Shown piece by piece: positions 11,360 to 23,505 of a stretch of DNA of 64,000 nt. Made by a program: the position numbers and the translations under genes. The first letter of the stretch is position 1. The number at the start of each line of letters is the position of its first letter. The stretch is from Dermanyssus gallinae (Eukaryota; Arthropoda; Arachnida; Mesostigmata; Dermanyssidae): assembly GCA_003439945.1 (NCBI GenBank), contig QVRM01002020.1, positions 62,001 through 126,000 of the forward strand. Direction: 5' to 3'. Below the pieces are notes generated by a model. That model saw only the letters and a list, made by a program, of their open reading frames with translations. It was not told the origin of the DNA and made no database searches.

Positions 11360-13469
11360 CAAAACTTGGTTCGCCTTCAGCTAAAGATAAATGTTCGAGG
11401 CTTGGAGGTGGCGATGGTGGCGGCCGTATTTCATGTCATATCGTGTTCTAGTAATGGCGCTCGACAGTGAAGCGAGCGTCTTTTGCAACCCCGCAAGTAC
11501 GCCTCTTTATCTCCCTCTCTTCTCTTGCCTCTCTCTCTCTCTGTCGGTGAAAGCGAAAACGTCATGAGAGTTGGCAGCGCTGGTTGGCGGCTCTAAGGAT
11601 GTTCCACAGCCAAGAGGTGTGAGATGTTAGTGTCAAGCAGATTAGCGGCAAACGACACGGACAGGCAGAAGAACGGCGCAAAGAAGAGGTTCGGGGGCGG
11701 GGGGGGGCGGGGGGTAGAGGGGTAAGCATGCGTGTGTTGGTGCGTATTCGCCGTGTTCGAGAGGAGGACATATTCGGGAGATGGCCGTCGACGGCCTCGT
11801 TCGTGCAGCTGTCGCTGAAGAACGTATGCAGCTCGCTCTGGCAAAGCGCGGCACAGTGCGGCGGTGCACTCGTAGGGGCGTGGCCAGGGGGCGCAGTATG
11901 GTACTGCGCCCCCTGGCTCACCGTGGCTGAGGAGGTGCGTGCCATTTGCGTTTTCGAGTCGAGATCGAGCTGCGTAAACACCCCCGCCGCCGCCGCTGCT
12001 GCAGCAGCAGCATTGCATTTGGAGCTAATTTTGTTTATTTTCTTAAGCTTGGTTTTAAAGCAGCGCGCGACAGCCGGCCACCACGACGTCGTTGATTCGG
12101 GGCCGGGAGCGCCGCGAAAGCGGGAGCAAGCATGTCGTCGGGTCTTGTTGGGCATACGTTCGTTGCTTGTCGTTTGTCGTTTGCTGCCTTCCTCTGCTTT
12201 CTTTCAGAATGCCAGCAGCAGCCGCAGCAGGAACGATGCTATTTCCCTTGCCTCCACATTGCTATTCGGCCTTCCATCGAGCAGAGAAGTACTTACGAAC
12301 TTACGAACGCTCGACGCTTGGAGAGGTCGGGGCTAATCGGAGCACCAAGCGGAATAACACTTGTCCCCCCGACCGGGAGCCAACTCTTTTCGACTGTGTA
12401 GTGTACATGGAGCTGGTATGTAATCTAGCTCCTCCTTCCTACTTTTTCTCTACTTTCCTATCTCTGGGCGCTCTCTTTCCTTCCATCTATCTATCTATCT
12501 GTCTGTCTGTGGGTTGCCAATGCCGATCGTTGTGTTGCCGGTGTGTGTGCGTATGTCTGCGGCAGTTTGAGGATGCCGTCTCGGGGTCTGCGTCAGTACG
12601 GCTGGTCGGTCGCTGGGTCGATGTTCCGGCGTTTCCCCACGGGGATTATCGGCCTTTTCCTCTTCTTCTTCTTCTTCCTCCTTGTTCTTTTCTTCAGGCC
12701 TTTTTCCTTTTCTGCCGAAACTCAAGAGTAATTACAACATTGCATCACAATAAGGACATGTCGTGCTTCACGTGTCCATGTGCATGCAAAATGGCCATAT
12801 CTGCAGCTCGAGGTAGGGACGAGGGTCACAGACATACATACATACCGACAGCCAGCCCCCCATCCCACTCCGAAGGTGTCGAGGCGTCCGGTGGTGCCAA
12901 GAGTGCAGCAATACAAGCTATACGCGGGGGGGGTAAACATCGGTCGGCTTAAGCTGACAAGGCAAAATTGCTAACTGAGGCTCGCTAGGACAGCGATGCG
13001 GCACTTTTGCGTTGCCCCTGGTTGTGGAGATGAGGGGGGGGGGGGGGTTGGCGGTGGAATGAAAGGGTATGTGTGTACATGTTATGAAAGGGTACATGTG
13101 TACATTTGTGTGCGTGTGTGTTTGAACGCTTTGTATGGACAAAGGCGAGCAGGTAAGAGTAGCAAAAAACTATGTAGCCGACGGCGAGACGCGAACGAGA
13201 GAGATAAAGCCTGCGATCCTAACGACAATGGGATCGCTCGGTATCGCAACATCAAAAATATGAAGCAGCAGATCAGTCCCTTCGCTACGGTAGCGTATTG
13301 TGATGTGCGTAGAGGGGCGAGAGGATTTCACCGTTGGTATCAGGGGTAGGAGATAACACAGATGACAGATGGATTTGGGGGTCATTCGAGTAGGAGTTTC
13401 CACTGAATGTGTAAGAGCTTCTAGTAGATTTTGGCTAGACTAAGTCTAATCCCCATCTACTAAAACATG

Positions 13470-13470
<1 letters not shown>
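11360..13470. other. Low-complexity, GC-richer stretch without a recognised gene
   Basis: It holds (CT)n at 11503-11543, a broken G run near 11694-11714, (CTG)n at 11992-12012, (TCTA)n/(TCTG)n at 12484-12510, (TCT)n near 12660-12680 and poly-G at 13034-13047. Several open frames of 70-286 codons overlap on both strands; they follow composition and carry no motif. The inverted repeat at 11883-11917 is listed separately. Confidence 0.4.
11883..11917. promoter_or_regulatory. Perfect inverted repeat carrying two CTCF-like cores
   Basis: Two 16-bp arms, gccagggggcgcagta and its exact reverse complement, are separated by only three bases (tgg). Each arm contains CCAGGGGGCGC, the known core of the animal CTCF site, one on each strand. 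What is seen is the perfect palindrome. That it binds CTCF is inference. It could instead be a GC-rich cruciform or a transposon-end relic. Confidence 0.5.

Positions 13471-13513
<43 letters not shown>
13471..13513. repeat. (TA)n microsatellite
   Basis: About 20 TA units, preceded by tatataaata. Confidence 0.9.
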
Positions 13514-13514
<1 letters not shown>

Positions 13515-14081
13515 CATTGATCTGTCAGTATTGGTCAAACAGCTAATATCTTTTTGTATTAATTTGACCGCGATGATAGGAGTTTTTCCAAACAGAAAGC
13601 TGCATTTGCAGTGTGTAAGCGGTTTACTTATTACCACTATCATGAATGCTACGCAACAGTTCTGTGTATAAATAACTATGTATAAATTATTTACATACTA
13701 CAGTACAACGAGTAATAAATGCAGCTACAGCCGATTTAAGGCGGCAGTCGGTGGTTCAAGGTTAAAAGTATTGCATTGTAAATTGACCGTTTTATATCCG
13801 TAACTAGTTATCCTATGCTGTTATTGCGTTCCATTTCAAAAGCAGGTAGCCGTCCGATATAATGCAATTCATTAAACCCTATTATCATGGGTCACCGGCA
13901 GTCGCTTGTAAAAACATGTACACATTCTTGAGTATTAGTCGTGACTCCAGAGTTCAAAAGGAACTACCTGACCGAAAGGAACTGCCGTCCCTGGAGTCTA
14001 AAAGTGTAATTAGCATTGATGCTATATTTACATATAAGCTAGTACTATAAAAGCTAGTTTTAAGCCGTTTATATTAAAATG

Positions 14082-14085
<4 letters not shown>

Positions 14086-14114
<29 letters not shown>
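14086..14114. repeat. (TA)n microsatellite
   Basis: About 14 TA units. Confidence 0.9.
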
Positions 14115-14117
<3 letters not shown>

Positions 14118-15883
14118 TTCCCAGTTACTGTCCTTCCACGCCCGCATGTAAAAACTAGCGCCTAAAAAGTATACAGGTCAATAAAAATAAACTTGCATCA
14201 CGTACTGTAGTAACCTGAATCAGACTCAACAAAGAACGTATGGCAAAGATAAATCCGTTTTTATTAGGCATAATAGCGTCACTTTTTTATCTAATCATGA
14301 TAGTTCGTTCGGTCTGTATTAGAAATTTAAACTTGCTTTATTCTGGTACGTAAGTGCTGCTTCCTAGCTCTTCGGTAGAAATCGAAGCGGAAATTCAGGC
14401 GGGAAGCGACGGAGTATTTCGAGACTTCTGTTGGTGACAGGAAGAAGATTGATTGCAAATTTAATAGACAGTAGCTTCCGGTTAGCAGAGGTCCTAGCAG
14501 ATTTATGTGCTATGCTGATGTCGTATGCACATCACTATATAAGGCACTGAATTAACGAGAAAAACAAGGGGAAGCGCAGAACGTGCGAGAAACGCACATA
14601 AAGAGACTGTGGAAGTACACGAATTAGTACGCCACTTACCCAGTTACGTGTTTTTTTTTATACGTGTAAGCTCTAGGATTGTTTTGCAAATTGTGTACCG
14701 ACTCAGAAGTTTGCATCAACAACAGGGTTTGTCGGAGTTTTAACTCTACAGGTCAGTGCGGCATTAAGTGACTTCTTAATAATCATTACGCATTTTAATT
14801 GCGCCACTATACAACACACGCCATGTCCGAACAGGAGACATCCAGAGAAGTTCACGAATAACTCATACCTCACGTTGGTAATGTAGGAGTGAAGCCAAAC
14901 GCTTAACGCTCCGACGCCACGAAAGGCACTCATCGAAGAAGTGTAAACTCAATATCGCCCGCTTGCCGACTTGCAGACTAAAACTGGCGTATGTAATTGC
15001 ACCTTGGAACGAAAGTAGGAAAAAAAAATGCCTTACGTGTTCTGTCCGAGTGTAGTCCCGATGATCAGGATCACCGTTCCGAATATCTGGACAACGTAGG
15101 CCGGTTAGCATTTGTCAACTCTCTTACTGCTTATATATAGACAGAAAACCGCCAGTTTATCGTGGCCGCATCAGTTTTGAGGCAAAAAAACCCTAGATGT
15201 ATGTGTGTTGCAAGCACAGCACGCTGCTGGCTAATGTGGAGGAGGCTAAGCCAGTGGAGTACGGCTCCTTGAAATATTTATATTTGTAAGGTGAGCGGAA
15301 TCATTATTGAGGTCTTATACTTCAGCTCGCCCCAATTCGTGCATGGTCGTCCTGAGCCTCTTATACAAAAGAAAATAAAAACATATGATATCCGTTGCAT
15401 GCATTGCCGGCAGTGTACGAACACCATGCATTGAAAGAGCTGACTTAAGGTTCGAATGGAATGAAGTCTACGAGTACTCCTGTCCTCAGAGCTAAGCGAG
15501 CGAATTGAATGGCTTTCCGATAGTCTGCAGTGGGGAACACGAGATAGAAATGCATGGGAGAAAAATATAAAATGTTAATTGAATACATTATTACTGCGTT
15601 TTCTTTTTCATGTGCTGATTCTTCAAATTCATATGTTGACCTTCATCTTATTAATATCAACATTTTCTGTAGCAATCTCTATTAAACGATTATTTACCAG
15701 CAATATGATACTTTAATAGAGAACAAGGATTCTACTTATAAATGTGGATTTGATGTGATTATTATTACTCTTTCTCTTCAAAAGATTTAAACATTGGAAC
15801 AAAAAGTATTAGTTTTAACATTGACATTATTATAATTGTACAGCTTTAGTATAAACTAATTAATAGATTATTAATAAAGAACT
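14115..15883. other. No recognised gene
   Basis: AT-rich DNA with scattered short frames. Nothing with a motif, and no long repeat noticed. Confidence 0.4.
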
Positions 15884-16440
15884 TCAAATTATTTTTGATT
15901 TTTTACTCACCAATCTTCTTATCTGATTTACCTCTTTTGCAATTGATTTGCGTCCCACTGGGCGAGAAAATGCAAAAACCGCCAATGCGTCTGGCATTTT
16001 GTCGCGTGCTGCTGAGCTCATTCCAGTAAGCAGAACTGGCAGTGGCATTTGTCCCCCACCTGGTGGTGGAAGTTCACGAATGAAGCACGTCATGTGATGG
16101 TAGCCGTGCACAATGTACCTTACGTACACAGGACGATTATTGCGCGAAGTAAACACACATTTGTATGAGCAATTTCTTCTATGTCATCTGCCACCTCAAC
16201 ATACCGTTTCCATAAAAATTGCTGGGCTGGCTCCTTGACTTGGGGTGATCTCAGCCTGCACCTAATTATTTCTACTGTAGTAGCTGGTATACGAATCGAC
16301 TTCGTACCGAACGCGACAGACAGAAAACCGTTTTGTCTATACTGACAAAGTTCTCTCGAGTTGTGCAAAGTAGTGCCGCTAGTCCCACCAAGGCTATAGG
16401 TCAATATTGGTATAATTTTAAGCTTATAGTTCGCACCGCA
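15884..16440 (-). mobile_element. LINE relic, C-terminal part of ORF2 (Cys/His-finger family)
   Basis: On the - strand, from about 16440 down, the frames read LKIIPILTYSLGG..., then QFLWKRYVEVADDIEE, VRYIVHGYHHMTCFIREL and, after a frameshift, CHCQFCLLE-stop-AQQHATKCQTHW. Each matches the same place in the LINE at 17.6-20.3 kb (LKIAPTASYG, AVHGFHMKICIRE, CLCKLCGRQC...H...C). It has at least one frameshift and one stop. It lies about 1.2 kb from the larger copy, in the opposite orientation. Confidence 0.7.
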
Positions 16441-17410
16441 ACACAGAGAGACCGCCCTCGAACATATTTCACGTTCACGTACATGTATGCAATTGCTGCC
16501 CGGCACCTATCCGCGATCTGCTGTGAGAAGATCTATATAGTGGACTTGGACCACCCGAATATGGAAAAGAGTTGGATTGGACACTACAGAACATTTTTAT
16601 CAGACACAGCCAAATTACCTCTTAGGTGAAGCTCTCGTTGGAATTTTCTTCCCTCACCGTTCAGACAGGGTTCAGTGTAACCGACAGTACGTCGGATTGC
16701 CCGAGATCGCCGCGTGCAATTACGACGTCATCCGCATACATTATCACAACTGCGTTTATAACCTCCTTCCGCACATGGCGGACTCAGCCAGCGATAAGGA
16801 AGGCGAACGTAAGGCAGCTGAACGGGCATTCCCGCTTTGCCCGGCTACCTTCGAGAAGCTACTGTAAGATAATAGATAGTTGCGTGTGTTTCTAGAGCTT
16901 TGACGAGTTATTCAACTGATGGAGTGGGTCATTTATGCATGCGTTCAATTTCGAACTTGTGCCCTCTGGAAAACCTTAATTAATACGCAACCAAGGATCG
17001 AATCGCAATAGATTTTGTACCAAAATGATCGAAATTGCCTGAACGTGTTAGTTTTGCGCGCATAGGATTATGATTTTGAGATATAGGACGTGGGAGCTAC
17101 TAATATAACTTCAACGTTTGCAAATTATTTTCTAAACTATCATGTCGCATCTTCTAACCGGCATCGTATGTCCTTTCGGGGAAAGCAGGCATTTCTCAAG
17201 AACACGACGGTGTGTTCGATTGGTTGTTTCGTAATCGCACATTTTGTGGTCCTATGTCGGACAACAACAGCAGTATCAAAAATTTTAGTAATTTCACTCT
17301 CGCTCCGAAACAAAATTTCTCAGACAGCATGTCCCAATGGATAAAATATTTGGTTACACAAACTGCACAGTGCCCTAAGTCGCTCTTGAAACATTTTTTG
17401 GACACCCTGT

Positions 17411-17414
<4 letters not shown>
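16441..17414. other. No recognised gene
   Basis: Frames of up to 98 codons on the + strand (16333-16895) carry no motif. Near 17395-17416 the phrase ttggacaccctgtta, next to the (TA)n tract, resembles ends of arthropod DNA transposons, but I could not find a partner end. Confidence 0.35.

Positions 17415-17464
<50 letters not shown>
17415..17464. repeat. (TA)n microsatellite
   Basis: About 24 TA units. Confidence 0.9.
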
Positions 17465-17468
<4 letters not shown>

Positions 17469-17628
17469 CTTCTTTAAAGTTTTATTAACGTAGTGCGTTG
17501 TAGTTCAGTTACATTTTTAATTGAATCAGAATTATCATGCAACACTGAGACGTTCTAAAGTCCTCTTATCCCAAAGATATCCTCTAGTATGTGTATATCT
17601 ATGACATTAGTCACGTGTCAGTATATGA

Positions 17629-20331
17629 GGAGTTGCAGTGTTTTTTAACAGCAAGCTCGCTGGCGCAAAAACATGCTACAAAGAGGATAACTGCGTAGTC
17701 CTAACAGGAACCGCCATTAACGTCATTGCAATATATTCAAGTCCTTCAGAAGCAATTTCAACACTGCTGGAGAAATTAGTACTATGTCTTGACATGGTGG
17801 ACTTACACAAAGTGACTGTAGTATGCGGTGATCTCAACTGTCGGCTTGACAAACCAAGATGTATAAGAACGGTATCACTACTCAACGCCTTGGCATCTCG
17901 CAGTATGTGGGTTATATCTACAGCTGAAGATTCGACATTCGTCGCGCCTCACGGACAATCTACGATTGACATTTTCGCCACAAATGCTAACCCATGTAAT
18001 GTCAAGTACAGGGGGGTGCAGGAGAAGACTCTGGCGTTCGGTGCAAGGTGGCACCTACCCGTCGCAATGGAAATATCAATTGAACCTCATTCTACAGATC
18101 ACAAGCGGCTTTGTCTAAGTCGCAATCTGAATCTCAGCCTTTTGACGGTTACCTCGCGAAACATAGTCCCAGTGCCAACCGTGATCAACGTGGAATCCTA
18201 TGCCACCAGCATTCGAAGTGCCATTACTGCTAGCGCTCGGCTAAAGCAACAAACGGAAAGCAAGCGAACAAACAGAAAACACGCTCCATGGTACAATCAG
18301 GAGTGCGCTTCTTGCAAACACTATATGATTCAAGCATACATTTTAGCAAAAATCCGCCCGGAGATGACTTTTATACTAGAGATTTTTATACTAGATTAAG
18401 TCGTGACTATAAAAGAAATGTAAAAAACGCCATTAAAGAATATGAAGAACGAAAACAATACAAGCTGCTCCTAGAAGCGCAACAACGACCTCATAAGTGG
18501 CTGCAGACAGACAGGCGCGTTACTGCGTGTCCTATCCCACATGATATACTAAATGCTCATTTCCGGCAAATGTTTGCCAGTGCCATTACCGTTCCGAGCT
18601 GCGCTCCTGTGATAATGTCAGTGTGGGACGAGCGCGTCACTGACGCCCGTCAAGCCCTGTCGCGGCCTTTTAGCAATTCTGAAGTTATCGACTCAATAAT
18701 GAAAGCACCGTCTGGGAAGGCCCCGGGGCTCGATTTGGTCACAAATGAACATCTCAAGCAAGCGATTCACCTTGCGCCTTGTTTTACCAGACTTTTTAAT
18801 GAGGTGATGAAAACGGTCCAACTACCCTCGGAATGGAAAACCAGTCTTCTTAGCATTATCCCTAAAGGAAAAGGAGATCCGCTAGCACCGTCGTCTTACC
18901 GAGGTATCGCAAAGAAGAGCGCAATCTACAAACTTCTGTCGGCTATCCTAGCCCGTAGATTAGAACATTTTCTTGAGATTAACAGAAAGCTGCCGGAGCA
19001 ACAACATGGCTTCAGAAGGGGCCGGTCAACAATGACAGCATGTGCTGTACTTCTAAATTCGATACAACGGGCACTTCGAACTAAGGGGGCTTATCTATTT
19101 GCTGTATTTGTAGATTTTAAAGCGGCCTTTGATACGGCCGCACGAACAATTATACTTGACAAGCTGTTTTTTTGCGGTATCTCATTGAATATATTGGAGC
19201 TCATTAAAGGTATTTTACAGGAAGGACAAGTTATTATAGATGACGGAGGCGCTAAACACATGGCGATCTTACAGACCACTGGTGTTGCCCAAGGTGATAA
19301 TCTTAGCCCCCTGCTGTTTTCGGTGCTGGTGAGTGACCTTCCTGAAGAGATACGGAGTCGGCACTCGCAGGTAGACGTCCTTATGTATGCAGACGACTTG
19401 GTGCTATATTCTCGCAGTCGATTCCATTTGCAACAATCCCTTGTGATCTTGCAGCATTACGTTCATCGAAACCAGTTGGAAATAAATTTAGATAAAACAA
19501 AGGCAATGAAGTTTAGACGCGGAGGGAAATTGGCTGGAATCGACGAACTACGGTTAGGTTCAAAATCTATAGAATTTGTCTCGCACTTCTCATACCTAGG
19601 GGTTATGTTCTCGTCTCGAGGTACGAACTTCTCGAGGCATATTGATGAACGAATTTGGAAAGGACTACAGTCCTTTCATAGCATCCGAGACCCTCATAAA
19701 CTATCAATGGACGTTGCCGTTCATCTCTTTAACCTGAAGATTGCGCCTACTGCTTCTTACGGTATACAGGTGATATGGCCGCATCTGACGAAGTTAAACT
19801 TTAAGGCGCTTGACCAAATCAAGGCCGCTTTTCTAAAAAAGGCGCTAAGAGTCCACCGCACTAGTCTCAACAGATTAGTCTATTTACTGGCGTCGACTCC
19901 GCTATTTGTTGAGAATTTACAAAAAATCCACGTGTTACCGAAAACGGCAGCTTTCAACGAGTACATGTCTGAATGGGAGAATAAGATGGCAGACATTGAC
20001 CCGCTCTTTTATGAAACCCAGGCAATGACGTGTACTTCATGGAAGCGCTGCAACTATGAAAATAGACACCTAATTGCACGATTTGCTGTACATGGCTTCC
20101 ACATGAAGATCTGTATTCGAGAGAAGTTCCATGAAATTTCCTCGTTATGCTTGTGCAAACTTTGCGGGAGACAGTGTGACTTATATCACCTTCAACGATG
20201 CGATAGAACAGTTCCGTTGACTCGACTTTTAGAACCGTGATGAATATATGTATATGTGAATGTGTGCTTTCTCTGTACGCGCAATATTGTAAACCAACCA
20301 TCGGTTAATAAAGCTATTATGTTATGTTATG
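17629..20331 (+). mobile_element. LINE (non-LTR retrotransposon), 5'-truncated, near-complete ORF2
   Basis: An AP-type endonuclease region opens at 17629 (GVAVFFNSKLAG), with VVCGDLNCRLD and QSTIDIFATN as the family's 'GDFN' and 'S.IDY' motifs. A frame change between about 18330 and 18360 leads to the reverse transcriptase frame, which runs to the stop at 20238-20240. That frame shows YRGIAKKSAIYKLLS, QQHGFRRGRST, FVDFKAAFD, GVAQGDNLSPLLF and MYADDLVLY (catalytic YADD at 19386-19397). The C-terminus has a C-x2-C-x3-C-x3-H-x4-C finger (CLCKLCGRQC...H...C). A 3' UTR with aataaa and a tgttatgttatg repeat ends near 20331. The 5' part and ORF1 are missing. Endonuclease plus RT order suggests an I/Jockey-group element. 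One frameshift makes it inactive as read. Confidence 0.93.
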
Positions 20332-21169
20332 AAAATATCTATGACACCTTGCGACCTAGTCCAAATACGCCTGCTCTCTAAGAAGCAGCGTCTTGATTAA
20401 ATCTGAAATTATTACGCGTTATTATACTATTTAAAACGACTAGTACCAGTCTGCTCACACCGTCACACATTACAGTAAATTGAAACCAACACACTTTGAT
20501 AAGTTAGAATCAACAGGTGATGTGTAAAAAAGTGGCATCCGTCTTTAATATGCGCATATTTAAATTTAAATTCAATGTTCTATAGGCCGCTCATACGGCT
20601 CATGAACTTAATGTCGACGAATCACGTATCTGCCCGGGCGTTCCGTATTTCGGACTCTGGCGGGTTATGGTCGAGGAGTAAGGATTTGAGTAGATGTTGT
20701 TGCACGTTTTATGAGTAACGCGCATTCACGTCCGATGGCCGATGAGGCGACAGTCACTGTGGTAACGACTGATGCTGATGCTCTCTGTTTTCACTCACAG
20801 TCTGCTGACGTGCCAGCGGCGCGTCTAGTTTGACGCCATCACAGCAGTCTGGTTGGCCGGTTACTGCGGTATTTGGCGTGGCGGTCTGGAAAACAATAGC
20901 GTTGCTTGCTGCAGCGACAACAGCGCCCGTTGCCGCCCACTGTCAGGGCTGGCGTAGTGTGCAGAGCGCAGGAGCAAATGCAACTCGAGAGCGCCCTCGC
21001 TTCAGCGTGGCGTTCGTAGTTTTCGTCGTTGTTGTCGTCGTCCTCGTCGTCGGCGGCATCTGCTGTTTGGCCAATGTATGCTTGGCTTGCTTTATCAGCG
21101 ACGACCAGCGGCTAGCTGCTGTTGCTCGGAAGCACGTTTGATATCAGGGGAAGAGTCCCCCGAGAGGCA
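20332..21169. other. No recognised gene
   Basis: The frame at 20830-21141 has two hydrophobic stretches but opens from TTG rather than ATG, and its Val-rich part is a (gtc)n tract. Nothing else is seen. Confidence 0.4.
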
Positions 21170-21470
21170 CACGAAAGGGCCTCCGTCGAGTTCTGGGGAG
21201 GAGGGAGAGAGGAGGGAGGGGCGATACAAGGAAGGGCCTCTATCGGGGGTGCAAGGATAGGCCTCTATCGGGAGTGCAAGGATAGGCCTCCAATGCCAAG
21301 CACAAGTAGGGGTCTTAACCGAGGGTACAAGAAAGGGCTGCCTCTGTCAAGGGCGACGACAAGAAGGGTATCGATCAGGGGATTCAGAAAGGGTCTGCTA
21401 TAAAGGGCGGCACAAAGAGTGGGGACTCTATTAGGGGTACAGTGAAGCAACTCCTATCGGTCGAGTAAGG
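21170..21470. repeat. Imperfect 25-bp minisatellite
   Basis: The clearest units are aggcctctatcgggggtgcaa plus ggat (25 bp), repeated almost exactly at about 21237 and 21262. The array decays on both sides into 24-30-bp variants with phrases such as gggtacaagaaaggg and gggtacagtg. Frames through it are chance. Confidence 0.7.
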
Positions 21471-23085
21471 AATGGGTTCTATCGAAAGCACAAGCTCATG
21501 GGGAGAGCTCCAACGGGGAAATAAGGCAGCCTACCATCGGGAAAAGGCCGATTTTCGCCGGCTGCCAGCCTGCTCGCTCAGTGAAAGGATCTAAATCGTC
21601 CTATGTACACTTCTGACTTTATGAACAAGAGGCGGCCGCGTCGATGTGCGTGATATGTTCATAAGACAAGTGGCGGGGGGGGGGGGGGAGAGGGTATATG
21701 GACGGAAGGGTGTGATGGTATGGCAAGCCACGCCCCAAATCGCCGAAAGGGCGGTTGACTTTACAGAATAGCGACGACGACGATTCAACTGCTCAAAGTC
21801 TGGCGGGGAATCAGAAAGTGGGTCGCCCGTCACCGCTCGAATTTCCCGCTCGAGTCGGTCCAACGCCCTTCCTTCAGGCAGCTGCCTCTAGACGGACAAG
21901 CGCGGCTAAGTCGTAGATTACTGTCGTCGTCGTTGTCATCGGCGCTGCACAAGAGAAATGAGTGGCTGGTCCGCGCCTCCACAATGGGCAAGAATAGAGC
22001 GATAGAACTAACGGCGACGAGAACACCGACGACCACGGTGGCAGCGTTATTGTTGTGGCTGTTGCTGTTACTTCTATTGTTGTCGTCGTCGTCGCTTCTT
22101 GTGTTTATTGTTGTTACTTCAATGGTTATCCTCGCTGTTGTGGTTGTTGGTGTTGTTGTCGTGGTTAGCGACGTTGTTGTTACTGCTGCTGCTGTCGAGG
22201 TTGTTGTTGTCGTTGTTGTTAGCTCCCACAAGGCAACTCAATGCCATCAAAAGGCGCAGAGGACGGCGATGCTCTAAATCATCTTTTGTATCATTATCAC
22301 ATTAGTCCAAGTGAAAGAAAGAGAGAGTAGTTAGTGCGAGCAAACAGTACGAACGAAACAGGGATAAAGAGAAAGGCGATGAAAAGAATAGAGATACAGA
22401 AACACTGCAACGGGATATGGAAGCAAGCGCGCCGAAGAGAACGATAGAAAAACATAAAGGGTAAGGAGAGTAAAGAGCGAGAGAGAGAGAGAGCGCGCGA
22501 GAGACAGAGATGTACATAGGAGTATTGGGATGACAAGACAGAGAAAGGATTTGAGAAGGGAAGATCGAATGAGAGATAGAGAGGGGGTTGGAATATTAGA
22601 ATTAGAAAAGCAGAGAAGTCGGAAGAGGAAGGATAAGTAGGAATCGTGAACGCAACGAGGCTCTGCACACGAAAACTTCGTCGTCTACTGCCGACGCCGC
22701 CACTTCGTCTGTCCTTTTTCGGCCTGGATTCTGTAGAAACAGCCAACAGAAGGCTCGTTTCGTCGTCGGCCCCACTTCTACCATTACTGCGGCTTCTACC
22801 ATTACAACTACACTATTGCTACCATGGCTACTACTGCTACTCCTACTCCTACTACTGTGCCACTATATGGAATCTACTCTCGCACTATCCGTTTCCCGCC
22901 ACGCCCTTCCCTTTTGTCGGTCGACTACTGTCTGCGTGCTTCCTTTCTCTATCAATTCGGAATCGGTTCAAAGCTGTCTAGAACTGCCGAACCACCACCG
23001 CGCCCCACACAACGAATGGCTATCGAAGGTAGCAGTAGCTAGCTACCAGCTATGCGACATTACGCCCCTATATATAATATATACG
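21471..23085. other. Low-complexity stretch without a recognised gene
   Basis: It has poly-G at 21667-21686, a (gtt/gtc)n region at 22040-22230, GA-rich DNA at 22315-22600 ((GA)n at 22479-22504) and (cta)n near 22815-22860. Val-, Leu- or Ser-rich frames here follow the repeats. Confidence 0.4.
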
Positions 23086-23086
23086 T

Positions 23087-23087
<1 letters not shown>

Positions 23088-23138
<51 letters not shown>
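23088..23138. repeat. (TA)n microsatellite
   Basis: About 25 TA units. Confidence 0.9.
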
Positions 23139-23141
<3 letters not shown>

Positions 23142-23394
23142 GCGGGCAGCACTCTTTGAAACTTATTAACAATGCCTATCGCGCCTGCAAGCGACTTCTC
23201 CCCTACAGCTTCAGTACGGCGCAAGCGGAGACAGGGGACAGGGAGAGGACGGGGGGTGGGGGGAGGGATCTGGTGGCACAAGGGTGTTGGCGTTGTAGTA
23301 GCTTCCAGTGGGTGAGCACAACGCAAAAAGTTTGGTCCGCAATGCATTTCGATTTAAACAAGCTTTGAGTCGACGTGCACCGCAAATAAAGTCT

Positions 23395-23450
23395 GGTGAT
23401 GATGATGATGATGATTATTGTTATTATTATTATTATTATCATTATTATTA

Positions 23451-23494
<44 letters not shown>

Positions 23495-23505
23495 TTATTA
23501 TTGTT
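23395..23505. repeat. (GAT)n/(ATT)n microsatellite at the 3' end of the retroelement
   Basis: It runs gatgatgat, then tta/att units with a few substitutions. It sits at the 3' tail of the - strand element and probably grew from that tail. Confidence 0.85.

Noticed and set aside
11562..12952. Several long overlapping frames of up to 286 codons
   Set aside because: They overlap on both strands in repeat-rich, GC-rich DNA and show no domain motif.
17395..17416. DNA transposon terminal repeat (ggacaccctgtta)
   Set aside because: No matching inverted end was found within several kilobases.
20830..21141. Possible signal-peptide exon of the receptor (two hydrophobic stretches)
   Set aside because: It opens from TTG, the second stretch is a (gtc)n repeat, and no donor in the required phase was found.
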